This document shows positions 34,710 to 43,177 of a stretch of DNA of 64,000 bases, one piece after another. A model generated the notes under the pieces. The model searched no databases. It worked only from the letters and a program-made list of their open reading frames with translations, and had not been told where the DNA came from. Within the stretch, counting starts at the first letter, position 1; every line of letters starts with the position of its first letter. Source of the stretch: Spongiactinospora rosea. Its GTDB lineage: Bacteria; Actinomycetota; Actinomycetes; Streptosporangiales; Streptosporangiaceae. The stretch is from the NCBI RefSeq assembly GCF_003315795.1, contig NZ_QMEY01000011.1:62001-126000 (forward strand), in the 5' to 3' direction. The translations under genes and the position numbers were made by a program.

Positions 34710-35675
34710 ATGCGAGCCATCGTGATCTCCGCCACCGGCGGACCAGAGGTGCTGGACTACACCGACCACCCCGACCCGGCGCCCGCGCCCGGCGAGTTGC
34801 TGGTCCAGGTGGCCGCCTGCGGTGTCAACTTCATCGACACCTACCACCGGAGGGGCCGCTACCCGCTGTCGCTGCCGACGGTCCTGGGCCGGGAGGGGGC
34901 CGGGATCGTGCTGGCCGCCGGCGAGGACGTCGCGGAGTTCGCCCCCGGCGACCGGGTGGCCTGGACGGGCGTGCCCGGCAGCTACGCCGAACTGGTCGCG
35001 CTGCCCGCCACCCGGGCGCTGCCGGTCCCCGACGGGATGGCGCTCGACCTGGCCGCCGCCATCCCGTTGCAGGGGATGACCGCGCACTACCTCACCCACT
35101 CGGTCCACAAGGTCAAGCCGGGCGATGACGTACTGGTCCACGCCGCGGCGGGCGGGATGGGCCTGCTGCTGGTCCAGATGGCCAAGCTGCGCGGGGCCCG
35201 GGTGATCGGCACGGTCTCCACCGACGAGAAGGCCCGGCTGGCCCGCGAGGCGGGCGCGGACACCGTGCTGCGGTACGAGGGCTTCGCCGACGCGGTGCGC
35301 GACCTGACCGGCTCAGGGGTCCACGTCGTGTACGACGGCGTCGGCGCCGCCACCTTCGACGGCAGCCTGGCCTGCCTGCGCCCGCGCGGCATGATGGCCC
35401 TGTACGGCGCGGCCAGCGGCGCGGTGCCGCCGGTCGATCCGATGCGCCTCTACCATGGCGGCTCGCTGTTCCTCACCCGGCCGCTGCTGGAGCACTACAT
35501 CGCCACCCGCGAAGAGCTGCTGTGGCGGGCCGGCGACGTCTTCGGCTGGGTCGCCTCCGGCGACCTGCGCATCGACGTGTCCCGGCGCTACCCCCTGGGC
35601 GAGGCCCGCCAGGCCCACGAGGCCCTTGAGGCCCGCCGTACGACGGGCAAGCTCCTCCTCATCCCCGGCCTCTGA
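34710..35675 (+). CDS. Zinc-independent quinone oxidoreductase (MDR family)
   Basis: 321 aa, NADPH:quinone reductase (QOR) type. GroES-like N-terminal domain (DHPDPAPAPGELLVQVAACGVNFIDTYHRRGRYPLSLPTVLGREGAG) and Rossmann domain with HAAAGGMGLLLVQMAKLRGARVIGT. The catalytic-zinc Cys/His pattern of alcohol dehydrogenases is absent, as in QOR proteins. AAGGAG is 7 nt before the ATG at 34710; the ATG one codon earlier is also possible. It is divergent from the SOS operon, with the LexA box between them. Confidence 0.9.
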   Translation: MRAIVISATGGPEVLDYTDHPDPAPAPGELLVQVAACGVNFIDTYHRRGRYPLSLPTVLGREGAGIVLAAGEDVAEFAPGDRVAWTGVPGSYAELVALPATRALPVPDGMALDLAAAIPLQGMTAHYLTHSVHKVKPGDDVLVHAAAGGMGLLLVQMAKLRGARVIGTVSTDEKARLAREAGADTVLRYEGFADAVRDLTGSGVHVVYDGVGAATFDGSLACLRPRGMMALYGAASGAVPPVDPMRLYHGGSLFLTRPLLEHYIATREELLWRAGDVFGWVASGDLRIDVSRRYPLGEARQAHEALEARRTTGKLLLIPGL

Positions 35676-35706
35676 GCCCGCTCGGTTCGAGCCTGTGGAA
35701 CGAGGG

Positions 35707-35913
35707 CTACCAATCCTGCGACAAACCTGACATTCGGCGTAGGTATTCGTCTTCGTCGATCTCCCCGGCCGCGTAGCGCCGCTTGAGGATCTCGCGGGGG
35801 TCGTTGGCGGGCGGGGAGATCGGGGTGGCGGAGCGGGTCCGTGCGACGAGCATGACGCCGAGGACGACCGCCACCACCACGGCGATCATGAACAGCAGCA
35901 GGACGAACCTCAT
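35707..35913 (-). CDS. Small membrane protein with C-terminal SHOCT domain
   Basis: 68 aa. One N-terminal membrane helix (residues 2-24, RFVLLLFMIAVVVAVVLGVMLVA), a short linker, then a SHOCT motif (DPREILKRRYAAGEIDEDEYLRRMSGL, residues 38-64). SHOCT domains are short oligomerisation modules. The ATG at 35911-35913 overlaps the cobQ stop (ATGA), so it is translated together with the cobyric acid synthase, for no obvious reason. Confidence 0.82.
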   Translation of the reverse strand: MRFVLLLFMIAVVVAVVLGVMLVARTRSATPISPPANDPREILKRRYAAGEIDEDEYLRRMSGLSQDW

Positions 35914-37418
35914 GGCCCCATTGTCCCCCCGGGCGGCAGCATGGGAAGTCCGGACGGCGGGCCGCATTCCAGCAGGCGGGTCAGCGCGGCGGTGTCGAGG
36001 TGGTGCTCGACCAGGTCGCCGAGCGCGTCCAGGCGGCGTTCGCGCAGCGCGGCGAACGACACGCCGGGGGCCGGGGTGAAGTCGCGCCCGGCGAGCGAGG
36101 CGGCCTCGGTCAGGAACGCCCGGCGGAAGTCGTCGTTCTCCAGCGCGCCGTGCCAGGTGGTGCCGAACACGCCGCCCGCCCGGCAGCCGTCCAGGAACGG
36201 CTCCGCGCCGTCGTCGGGGGTCACCGTGCCGTGGTGGATCTCGTACGCCGCCACGCGGTGGCCGTACGCCTCGCCGACCGGGGTGCCGAGGGTCTTGGCC
36301 GCGGCGAACTCCACGGTCGCCGGCAGCAGCCCGAGCCCCGGTACCGTGCCCTCGCCCGACTCGACCAGGTCGGTGATGGTCCTGGCGAGCATCTGGTAGC
36401 CGCCGCAGACGCCCAGCACCGGGCCGCCCGCGGCGGCCGTCTCGGCGATGGCCCGGTCGATGCCGCGCTCGCGCATCCAGCGCAGGTCCGGCACCGTGGC
36501 GCGGGAGCCGGGGATGACCACGAGGTCGGCGTCGGCGATCTCGCCGGGGCCGGTGACGAACCGTACGACCACGCCGGGCTCGCAGGCCAGCGCGTCCAGG
36601 TCGGTGAAGTTGGAGATGCGCGGCAGGCGCACGACGGCCACGCGCAAAGACTGCCTGCCATAGGGGGGACCCCCGGCGGCGGCGCGGTCGCGCGATTCGA
36701 GGGCCAGGGAGTCCTCCACGTCCAGCCACAGGCCGTCCAGCCAGGGCAGCACCCCGTAGACGGGCCGGCCGGTCAGCTCGCGCAGTGTGTCGAGGCCGGG
36801 CGCGAGGAGTTCGGGGGCGCCGCGGAACTTGTTGACCACGAATCCGGCGATCATCTCCTGGTCGGCCGGTTCGAGCAGCGCCACCGTGCCGTAGAGCGCG
36901 GCGAACACCCCGCCCCTGTCGATGTCGCCGACCACGACGACGGGCAGCCCGGCGGCGCGGGCCAGGCCCATGTTCGCGATGTCGCCCCGGCGCAGGTTGA
37001 TCTCGGCGGGACTGCCCGCGCCCTCACAGATCACCACGTCGTGGGCGGCCCGCAGCCGGTCGAGCGATTCCAGCGCCACCTGCCGCAGTCTGTCCTTGAG
37101 CGCGCCGTACTCCATCGCGTCCACGTCGGTGAGCGGACTGCCCAGGACGACCACCTGACTGCGCCGATCGCTGCCCGGTTTGAGAAGGATCGGATTCATG
37201 TCGGCATGCGGCTCCAGTCCGCACGCCGCCGCCTGCACGGCCTGCGCCCGTCCGATCTCCGCCCCCTGCGGGGTGACGAACGAGTTGAGCGACATGTTCT
37301 GCGCCTTGTAGGGCGCCACGTCCACGCCCTGCCTGGCCAGCCACCGGCAGATCCCCGCGGTGACCACGCTCTTCCCGGCGTCGGAGGTGGTCCCCGCCAC
37401 CAGCAGCGCCCCCTTCAC
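35910..37418 (-). CDS. cobQ: Cobyric acid synthase
   Basis: Glutamine- and ATP-dependent amidation of adenosylcobyrinic acid a,c-diamide at four side chains. 502 aa. N-terminal P-loop-like domain (LVAGTTSDAGKSVVTAGICRWLARQGVDVAPYKAQNMSLNSFV) and C-terminal class I glutamine amidotransferase with nucleophile Cys in GPVLGVCGGYQML and His in HHGTVTP. The start is the GTG at 37418, overlapping the cobD stop (GTGA). Its own stop overlaps the SHOCT gene start. Confidence 0.95.
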   Translation of the reverse strand: MKGALLVAGTTSDAGKSVVTAGICRWLARQGVDVAPYKAQNMSLNSFVTPQGAEIGRAQAVQAAACGLEPHADMNPILLKPGSDRRSQVVVLGSPLTDVDAMEYGALKDRLRQVALESLDRLRAAHDVVICEGAGSPAEINLRRGDIANMGLARAAGLPVVVVGDIDRGGVFAALYGTVALLEPADQEMIAGFVVNKFRGAPELLAPGLDTLRELTGRPVYGVLPWLDGLWLDVEDSLALESRDRAAAGGPPYGRQSLRVAVVRLPRISNFTDLDALACEPGVVVRFVTGPGEIADADLVVIPGSRATVPDLRWMRERGIDRAIAETAAAGGPVLGVCGGYQMLARTITDLVESGEGTVPGLGLLPATVEFAAAKTLGTPVGEAYGHRVAAYEIHHGTVTPDDGAEPFLDGCRAGGVFGTTWHGALENDDFRRAFLTEAASLAGRDFTPAPGVSFAALRERRLDALGDLVEHHLDTAALTRLLECGPPSGLPMLPPGGTMGP

Positions 37419-38383
37419 CCGGCCCGCCCCGCGATGAGGGCCCGGGTGGCGACGGCGAGGGCGGCGGCGGACACGGAGACGGCGCGGGCGAGGCGTACGG
37501 CGCGGTGGATGTCGGGTGGCGACGGCTTGCGTCCGTCGCCCATCTCCGGGCGGTGCTCGACCCGGCCGGCGTAGACGTTGCGCCCGCCGAGGGTGAGGCC
37601 GAGCGCGCCCGCGAAGGACGCCTCGCAGCGTCCGGCGTTGGGGCTCGGATGGCGGTGGCCGTCGCGCCACAGCACCGCCGCCGCGCGGGCGGGCGAGCCA
37701 CCGGCCACCGGGGCGCAGGCGGCGGCGAGCAGGCCGGTGAGCCGGGCGGGGGCGAGGTTGGCGGCGTCGTCCAGGCGGGCGGCGGCCCAGCCGAACCGGG
37801 CGTACCGCGGCGAGCGGTGCCCGATCATGGCGTCGAGGGTGTTGACCGCGCGGTACGCGAGCAGTCCGGGCACGCCCGCCACCGCGCCCCACAGCAGTGG
37901 GGCCACCGCGGCGTCGGAGGTGTTCTCCGCGACGGACTCGACGACCGCCCTCGCCATCTCGGCGGCCGACAGCCCGCTCGGGTCGCGCCCGACCAGGTGC
38001 GGCAGCCGCCGCCTGGCCGCCGCCAGGTCGCCGCTCTCCAGCGCGCCCGCCAGCGTGCGGCCCTCCCTGCCCAGCGTCGTACCGCCGAGCACGGCCCAGG
38101 TCGCCGCGGCGGTCACCACCGCCCTGGCCACGGGCCGCCGCCTGGTCGCCCACTCGGCGGCCACCCCGAGCGCGGCGGCCGAACCCACGCAGATCAACAC
38201 ATGCGCGACACCCCGGCCGCGGGCGTCGCCGTACAGCTTGCGCTCCAACGCGCCCGCCGCCCGCCCGAACAGCGCCACCGGATGCCCCCGCCGCGGATCC
38301 CCCACGGCGGCGTCCAGCACCACCCCGAGCGCCATCCCCAGGGCGGTCCCCCGCCCCATCGACGTTCTGAGACCAGCGGACAC
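37415..38383 (-). CDS. cobD: Adenosylcobinamide-phosphate synthase CobD/CbiB
   Basis: Membrane enzyme that attaches (R)-1-amino-2-propanol phosphate to cobyric acid. About 322 aa with several membrane segments. Conserved VLDAAVGDPRRGHPVALFG near the N-terminus, VAENTSDAAVAPLLWGAVAGVPGLLAYRAVNTLDAMIGHRSPRYARFGWAAARLDD in the middle, and PSPNAGRCEASFAGALG are present. The start is uncertain: I use the GTG at 38383 (GGGGGC upstream). The ATG at 38359 and an ATG at 38434 overlapping the upstream gene are alternatives. Confidence 0.92.
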   Translation of the reverse strand: MSAGLRTSMGRGTALGMALGVVLDAAVGDPRRGHPVALFGRAAGALERKLYGDARGRGVAHVLICVGSAAALGVAAEWATRRRPVARAVVTAAATWAVLGGTTLGREGRTLAGALESGDLAAARRRLPHLVGRDPSGLSAAEMARAVVESVAENTSDAAVAPLLWGAVAGVPGLLAYRAVNTLDAMIGHRSPRYARFGWAAARLDDAANLAPARLTGLLAAACAPVAGGSPARAAAVLWRDGHRHPSPNAGRCEASFAGALGLTLGGRNVYAGRVEHRPEMGDGRKPSPPDIHRAVRLARAVSVSAAALAVATRALIAGRAG

Positions 38384-38417
38384 AAAGCCCCCATCAGTAG
38401 AAAGCGGGAGGGAGAGG

Positions 38418-39251
38418 TCAGATGAGGGAGGCATGGAGTTCGTCTTCGTGGGTGTCCAGCCAGGCCCGCGCCCGGCGGATGCGTTCGCCCGCGCCGCCGG
38501 CCCAGCGGCGGGCCCAGCCGCCGCCCGCCGTCTCGGCGCGCCGCCGGGTCGCGGCGTAGGAGCGGCCGAAGCGGAGCCGCGCCAGGTCGAGCAGCCGGCG
38601 GCGGTCGCGGGGCGGCAGGCCGTACTCGTCGCAGAACAGCCGCAGCCGCGCGCCCACCTCGGCCTCGCACAGCTCGCGCTGCGACGGGTCGCGGTCGAGC
38701 GGATCGGCGATCGGCGCCCAGTGCCGCAGGGTGGTCACCACGTCGAACAGCCGCGTGGTGGGCCTGGCCAGGTCGAAGTCGATCAGTGCGTACGGCAGGC
38801 CGTCACGGAAGACCACGTTGCCCGGGCTGACGTCGCAGTGCCCGATCACCTCGGGCGGCCGGTCGTCGTTGGAGCCCGGCTCCCACTCCGAGTGCCGGGT
38901 CAGCGGGAACGTCGCCGACGCGTCGTGGAAGCGGCGCAGCAGCCGGGCCAGCGCGGCGAGCGAGCCGGCGGTCACGGCGTACGGCGGCAGCGGCCTGGCC
39001 GGGGCCTCCCCCTCGATGTACGTGAGGATCTCCCGGCCCCGCTCGTCGAAGCCGGCGACCCGGGGCGCGCCCTCGAACCCGGCCGCCGCGAGGTGGCGCA
39101 GCAACGCGTGGACGGCGGGAGTCGCCCGGCCCACCGGCCTGCGCACGGTGCCCCCGGCCCGTACGACGCCTTCGGTGGTCTCCCCGCCACGCAACGCGAT
39201 CTCCCGCTCCGCGGTCACCAGGGGCGCGAGCACGGGGAACGGGGGGAGCAT
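38418..39251 (-). CDS. Aminoglycoside phosphotransferase-like kinase (APH family)
   Basis: About 277 aa. Kinase motifs GHCDVSPGNVVF (HxDxxxxN catalytic loop) and YALIDFDLA (DFD metal site). Substrate unknown; the family covers choline, homoserine, aminoglycoside and macrolide kinases, and the sequence is not specific enough to call resistance. I start at the ATG at 39251; an upstream ATG at 39287 adds 12 residues with no better ribosome site. It lies 34 bp before cobD in the same direction. Confidence 0.8.
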   Translation of the reverse strand: MLPPFPVLAPLVTAEREIALRGGETTEGVVRAGGTVRRPVGRATPAVHALLRHLAAAGFEGAPRVAGFDERGREILTYIEGEAPARPLPPYAVTAGSLAALARLLRRFHDASATFPLTRHSEWEPGSNDDRPPEVIGHCDVSPGNVVFRDGLPYALIDFDLARPTTRLFDVVTTLRHWAPIADPLDRDPSQRELCEAEVGARLRLFCDEYGLPPRDRRRLLDLARLRFGRSYAATRRRAETAGGGWARRWAGGAGERIRRARAWLDTHEDELHASLI

Positions 39252-39324
39252 GGCAAGCAGCCTAATCCACGCCCACATGGACGGCACACGGGTTTACCGC
39301 CCTCCACCGGGGACCGCCCAGGGG

Positions 39325-39939
39325 TCAGGAGCCGGGGGCGGGGTCTTCGGAGAGGTCGGTGTGGTAGCCGCGCCAGTCGCTGAGGCCGTCGAGGGTGCCC
39401 TTGCGGATCTCGGCGATGAGGGTGGTGAGCCAGTCGCGTTCCGCCCGGTACAGGACCGCCTTGTACTCCGCCTCGATCATGTGGATGCGGCCGATCCGCC
39501 CCGCCGCCATCTCCTCGAAGGTGTCGAGGGTGCGCAGGAGTTCGGTCAGGCGGACGACGCGTTCTTCGAGCAGCGCGGCGGCGTCATCCGGGGACATCAC
39601 CGGCATCAGGGACAGGCCCGCCTCGAAGTTGGTGTACTCCTTGGTCGGCGTGGACAGCAGCATGCTCAGCCAGTCGACGACCTCAAGCCGCCCCGCGTCG
39701 GTGATGGCGTAGACGGTGCGCTCGGGACGGCGGCCCGCGCGGGTGGTCTCCTGGGCCTCGATCAGGCCCGCGCGTTCCATGCTCTGCACCACGGAGTAGA
39801 GCGAGCCGTAGTTGAGCCGGATGCTGTCCTCCTTGCGCCGCGAGCGCAGGGTGGTGGCCAGCTCGTAGGGGTGCATCGGGTGTTCGAGCAGGGTCGCCAG
39901 CACCGCCAGCGCCAGCGGGTTGCTCCTTTTGCGCGCCAC
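39325..39939 (-). CDS. PadR-family transcriptional regulator
   Basis: 204 aa. N-terminal winged helix (LALAVLATLLEHPMHPYELATTLRSRRKEDSIRLNYGSLYSVVQSMERAGLI) and a long helical C-terminal dimerisation region typical of subfamily-1 PadR proteins. The start is the GTG at 39939 with GGAAGG close upstream. The next gene on its 5' side is the SARP regulator (37-nt gap, same direction), so the two may be co-transcribed. No obvious efflux pump target is adjacent. Confidence 0.87.
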   Translation of the reverse strand: MARKRSNPLALAVLATLLEHPMHPYELATTLRSRRKEDSIRLNYGSLYSVVQSMERAGLIEAQETTRAGRRPERTVYAITDAGRLEVVDWLSMLLSTPTKEYTNFEAGLSLMPVMSPDDAAALLEERVVRLTELLRTLDTFEEMAAGRIGRIHMIEAEYKAVLYRAERDWLTTLIAEIRKGTLDGLSDWRGYHTDLSEDPAPGS

Positions 39940-39976
39940 GACCACCTTCCCCTGTTCCACCGGCAGTCTACGCAGG

Positions 39977-42900
39977 CTAGGACACTTCGCCCGGACGCTC
40001 AGCGGCGAGCCCGGCATCCAGCCGGGCGGTGATGCGGTCCACGTCGCCGCGCTCGCCGGGCGGCAGTGGGGCGCCGGCCGCCGCACGGGCCGACGCGGCC
40101 TCGGCGAGCAGGCGGGCGGCCCGCCGGTGCGCGCCCGCCAGGGAGTACGCCCCGGCCAGGCCCTCCAGGGCGAGGGCGACCGCGCGGGGGTCGGCGGTGG
40201 CCCGCGCCGAGTGGAGTCCTTCGGTGTGCAGGGCCAGCGCGCGCCGGGCGTCGCCGCGCTGTTCGGCGGCGAAGCCCAGTTCGGCCAGGATCAGCGCGGC
40301 CCCCGGCTCGCCTTCCAGCTCCCGGCACCAGGCCAGCCAGGGGAGCAGCCGCCGTTCGGCCTCGTCCAGGTCGCCGCGGCGGCGGGCGATCATGCCCAGC
40401 CCGACCTCCGCGAACTGCCGCCCCGGCTCGTGGGATTGTTCAGCGGCCCGGCGCAGTGCCCGTTCGTGCAGGTCGCGCGCCCGGTCGTGGTCGCCGGTCA
40501 GCATGGCGATCCGGCCGATCCGCGCCAGCAGTTCACCGGCGTCGGCGGGCAGGCCCAGTTCTTCGGCGACGCGCAGTCCGTCCCGGTGGAGGGCCTCGGC
40601 GCGGGGATAGTCGCCCTCGATCTCGGCCAGCAGCCCCAGCACACGGTTGGCCTGATGCAGTCCCCAGCCGTCGCCCAGCCGGGCGAACAGCGCGCGGCTC
40701 TCCTCGCTCAGCTCGCGGCCCGTCGCCAGGTCGCCGCCGGCGATCACCTGCCTGGCCCGTACGACGAGCGCCGCCGCCGTGCCCCACCGGTCGCCCAGCG
40801 CGCGGAACCCGGCGAGCGCGCCGGTCAGCCTGGTCACGCTCACCGCCGGATCGCCCGACCCGAAGCGGGCGAACCCGAGGAACCAGCGCGCCTGCGCCAG
40901 GGCCGCAGGGTCGCCGTCCCGCTCCGCGAGGGCCAGGGCGGCCTCGTCCGCCCCCGCCGGCCGGTCGGCGTCCCCGGCCAGGATCGCCATCCCCGCCCGC
41001 CAGACCTCGGTCGCCCGCCGTCCGGCCGGGTCGGCCCCGGGCACGGCCAGCGCGGCGGTCAGCCCGCGGTGGGCCTCGCGCGGGCGTCCGCGCAGGAGCC
41101 AGTACCAGGCCAGCCCGTTGACCAGGCGAACCGCGAGATCGCCCGCGCCGCGGCGGACGGCGTGGTCGAGCGCGGCGCGCAGGTTGGGGGCCTCCTCGTC
41201 CAGGCGGTGCAGCCACTCGCGCTGATCGGGACCGCGCAGGGCGGGCGCGGCCGACTCGGCCAGGGCGGCGTGGTGGCGGGCGTGCCGCAGCCGGGTGGCG
41301 GGTTCCTCGCCCGCCTCTCGCAGGCGTTCCAGGCCGTAGGCGGCGATCGACTCCAGCATCCGGTAGCGGACCCGGCCGCCCGCGGGCGCGGCCACCACGA
41401 GCGAGCGGTCCACCAGGCGGGCGAGCAGCCCGGCGACCTGCGCGGGGCGTACGTCGCCGCCCGCGCAGACCTCCTCGGCGGCCCGCAGGGTGCAGCCACC
41501 GGTGTGGACGGCCAGGCGGCGCAGCACCGCGCGTTCGGCGGCGGTCAGCGGCTCCCAGCTCCAGTCGATCAGGGCGCGCAGCGTCCGCTGCCGGGCGGGG
41601 GCGTCGCGGCGGGCGCCGCCGGCGTCCAGCAGCCCGAAGCGGTCGCCGAGGCGTCCGGCCAGCTCGGTCGCGCCCATCGCGCGGACCCTGGTGGCGGCCA
41701 GTTCCAGGGCCAGCGGCAGTCCGTCCAGGCGGCGGCAGATCGCGGCGACGGCCTCGGCGTTGCCCTCGTTCAGGGCGAAGCCGGGCGAGGCGGCGGCGGC
41801 GCGGGCGGTGAAGAGGCGCACGGCGGCGGACCGCGCCGGGTCGCGGTCGCCGGGTTCGCCGGGCAGGGCGAGCGGCGGCACGGCGTACAGGGTCTCGCCC
41901 GCGATCCCGAGCGGTTCCCTGCCGGTGGCCAGCACCCGCAGGCCCGGTACGCCGCGCAGCAGGCGGCCGGTCAGCTCGGCGGCCGGTTCCAGTACGTGTT
42001 CGCAGTTGTCGAGCACCAGCAGCAGGGGCGGCCGGCCGCGCAGCGCGGCCACCAGCCGGTCGGCGGGCGCGGCCGGTCCCTGGCCGGGGATCGTCTCGCG
42101 TACGCCGAGCGCCGCCATCACCGCGTCGGCGATGTCCGGGCGGCCGGGTTCGAGGCTGCTCAGCTCCACCAGGTGGGCCCCGCCCTCTTCGGCGGCGGCG
42201 AGGGCCAGCCGGGTCTTGCCGACCCCGCCGGGCCCGGTGAGCGTCACCAGGCGGGACGTGCCCAGCATGGCCCGCACCTCGGCGACGGCCTGCTCCCGGC
42301 CGATCAGCTCATCGACCGGGACGGGCAGGGCGGCGGGCGGCGGCCTGGTGGGAAGGTCGCGGGTCAGGATCGCCTGGTGCAGGGCGGCCAGCTCGGGGCT
42401 CGGATCCAGGCCCAGCTCCCCGGCCAGCACGGTACGCAGCTCCGCGTACTCCGCCAGCGCCTCCCCCTGGCGGCCCGCCAGGTAGAGGGCGCGCATGTGG
42501 GCGGCGCGCAGCCGCTCGCGCAGCGGGTGCAGGGCCACCTGCCCGGCCAGTTCGGCGGCCAGCTCGTGGTGCTCGCCCAGGGCCAGCCGGGCCTCCGCCC
42601 GCTCCTCGATCGCGGTCAGCCGCTGTTCGGCCAGCTCGGCCGCGTGCGGGCGGGTGAAGCCCTCGTCGGCGAAGTCGGCGTACGGCTCGCCGCGCCACAG
42701 GTCCAGCGCGGCGGTGAGCAGCGCGGCCCGCTGCTCGGGACGGGGGTGGGCGCGGGCCTCGGCGATCATCCCGGCGAACCGGGCGGCGTCCACCGAACCG
42801 GGCGCGGGGCGCAGCAGGTAGCCCGGCGGCCGGTGGACCAGCAGGCCGCGGCCCCCGGGCGTGGCGGCGTCCAGGGCCCGCCGCAGGTGCCACACCTTGT

Positions 42901-43093
42901 TCTGCAGCGCGCTCGCCGGATGGGCGGGCGGCTCGGCGCCCCACAGGTCGTCGATCAGCCGGTCCGCCGGGACGACCCGGCCCTCGTGGGCCAGCAGGTC
43001 GGCCAGCAGCGCCCGCACCTTGACCTCGGGGACGCGGACCGGCCGCCCGTCGTCGGCCCACAGTGTCAGCGGGCCGAGCACCCCAAATCGCAT
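39977..43093 (-). CDS. AfsR/SARP-family regulator with NB-ARC ATPase and TPR repeats
   Basis: 1038 aa. N-terminal OmpR-type winged helix (MRFGVLGPLTLWADDGRPVRVPEVKVRALLADLLAHEG), BTAD domain to about residue 245, STAND/NB-ARC ATPase with P-loop LTGPGGVGKTRLAL near 285 and LLLVLDNCEH, then a winged-helix and TPR-like helical repeats to the end. Such proteins activate secondary-metabolism or stress genes by binding 11-bp-spaced direct heptamers. Repeats with exactly that period lie in its own upstream region (43118-43157). The ATG at 43091-43093 has GAGG upstream. No biosynthetic cluster is in the window. Confidence 0.92.
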   Translation of the reverse strand: MRFGVLGPLTLWADDGRPVRVPEVKVRALLADLLAHEGRVVPADRLIDDLWGAEPPAHPASALQNKVWHLRRALDAATPGGRGLLVHRPPGYLLRPAPGSVDAARFAGMIAEARAHPRPEQRAALLTAALDLWRGEPYADFADEGFTRPHAAELAEQRLTAIEERAEARLALGEHHELAAELAGQVALHPLRERLRAAHMRALYLAGRQGEALAEYAELRTVLAGELGLDPSPELAALHQAILTRDLPTRPPPAALPVPVDELIGREQAVAEVRAMLGTSRLVTLTGPGGVGKTRLALAAAEEGGAHLVELSSLEPGRPDIADAVMAALGVRETIPGQGPAAPADRLVAALRGRPPLLLVLDNCEHVLEPAAELTGRLLRGVPGLRVLATGREPLGIAGETLYAVPPLALPGEPGDRDPARSAAVRLFTARAAAASPGFALNEGNAEAVAAICRRLDGLPLALELAATRVRAMGATELAGRLGDRFGLLDAGGARRDAPARQRTLRALIDWSWEPLTAAERAVLRRLAVHTGGCTLRAAEEVCAGGDVRPAQVAGLLARLVDRSLVVAAPAGGRVRYRMLESIAAYGLERLREAGEEPATRLRHARHHAALAESAAPALRGPDQREWLHRLDEEAPNLRAALDHAVRRGAGDLAVRLVNGLAWYWLLRGRPREAHRGLTAALAVPGADPAGRRATEVWRAGMAILAGDADRPAGADEAALALAERDGDPAALAQARWFLGFARFGSGDPAVSVTRLTGALAGFRALGDRWGTAAALVVRARQVIAGGDLATGRELSEESRALFARLGDGWGLHQANRVLGLLAEIEGDYPRAEALHRDGLRVAEELGLPADAGELLARIGRIAMLTGDHDRARDLHERALRRAAEQSHEPGRQFAEVGLGMIARRRGDLDEAERRLLPWLAWCRELEGEPGAALILAELGFAAEQRGDARRALALHTEGLHSARATADPRAVALALEGLAGAYSLAGAHRRAARLLAEAASARAAAGAPLPPGERGDVDRITARLDAGLAAERPGEVS

Positions 43094-43117
43094 GCCTCTG
43101 ACGCTATACGCGGCGGG

Positions 43118-43157
43118 CGAGAGCGAACCGAGAGCGGGGTCGCCGAGAGTCGAGGCG
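43118..43157 (+). promoter_or_regulatory. Direct repeats with 11-bp period, probable SARP operator
   Basis: Heptamers CGAGAGC (43118-43124), CGAGAGC (43129-43135), TCGCCGA (43140-43146, weak) and CGAGGCG (43151-43157) are each separated by 4 nt. This is the spacing SARP proteins bind. The array lies in the 84-bp region between the divergent SARP gene and the oxidoreductase at 43178, ending 20 nt before the latter's ATG. Confidence 0.6.
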
Positions 43158-43177
43158 AAACAGAAGGGGGTTGCATC

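Noticed and set aside
38418..39251. Antibiotic-resistance aminoglycoside kinase
   Set aside because: Only general APH-fold motifs are visible; the family has many metabolic members, so resistance is not supported.
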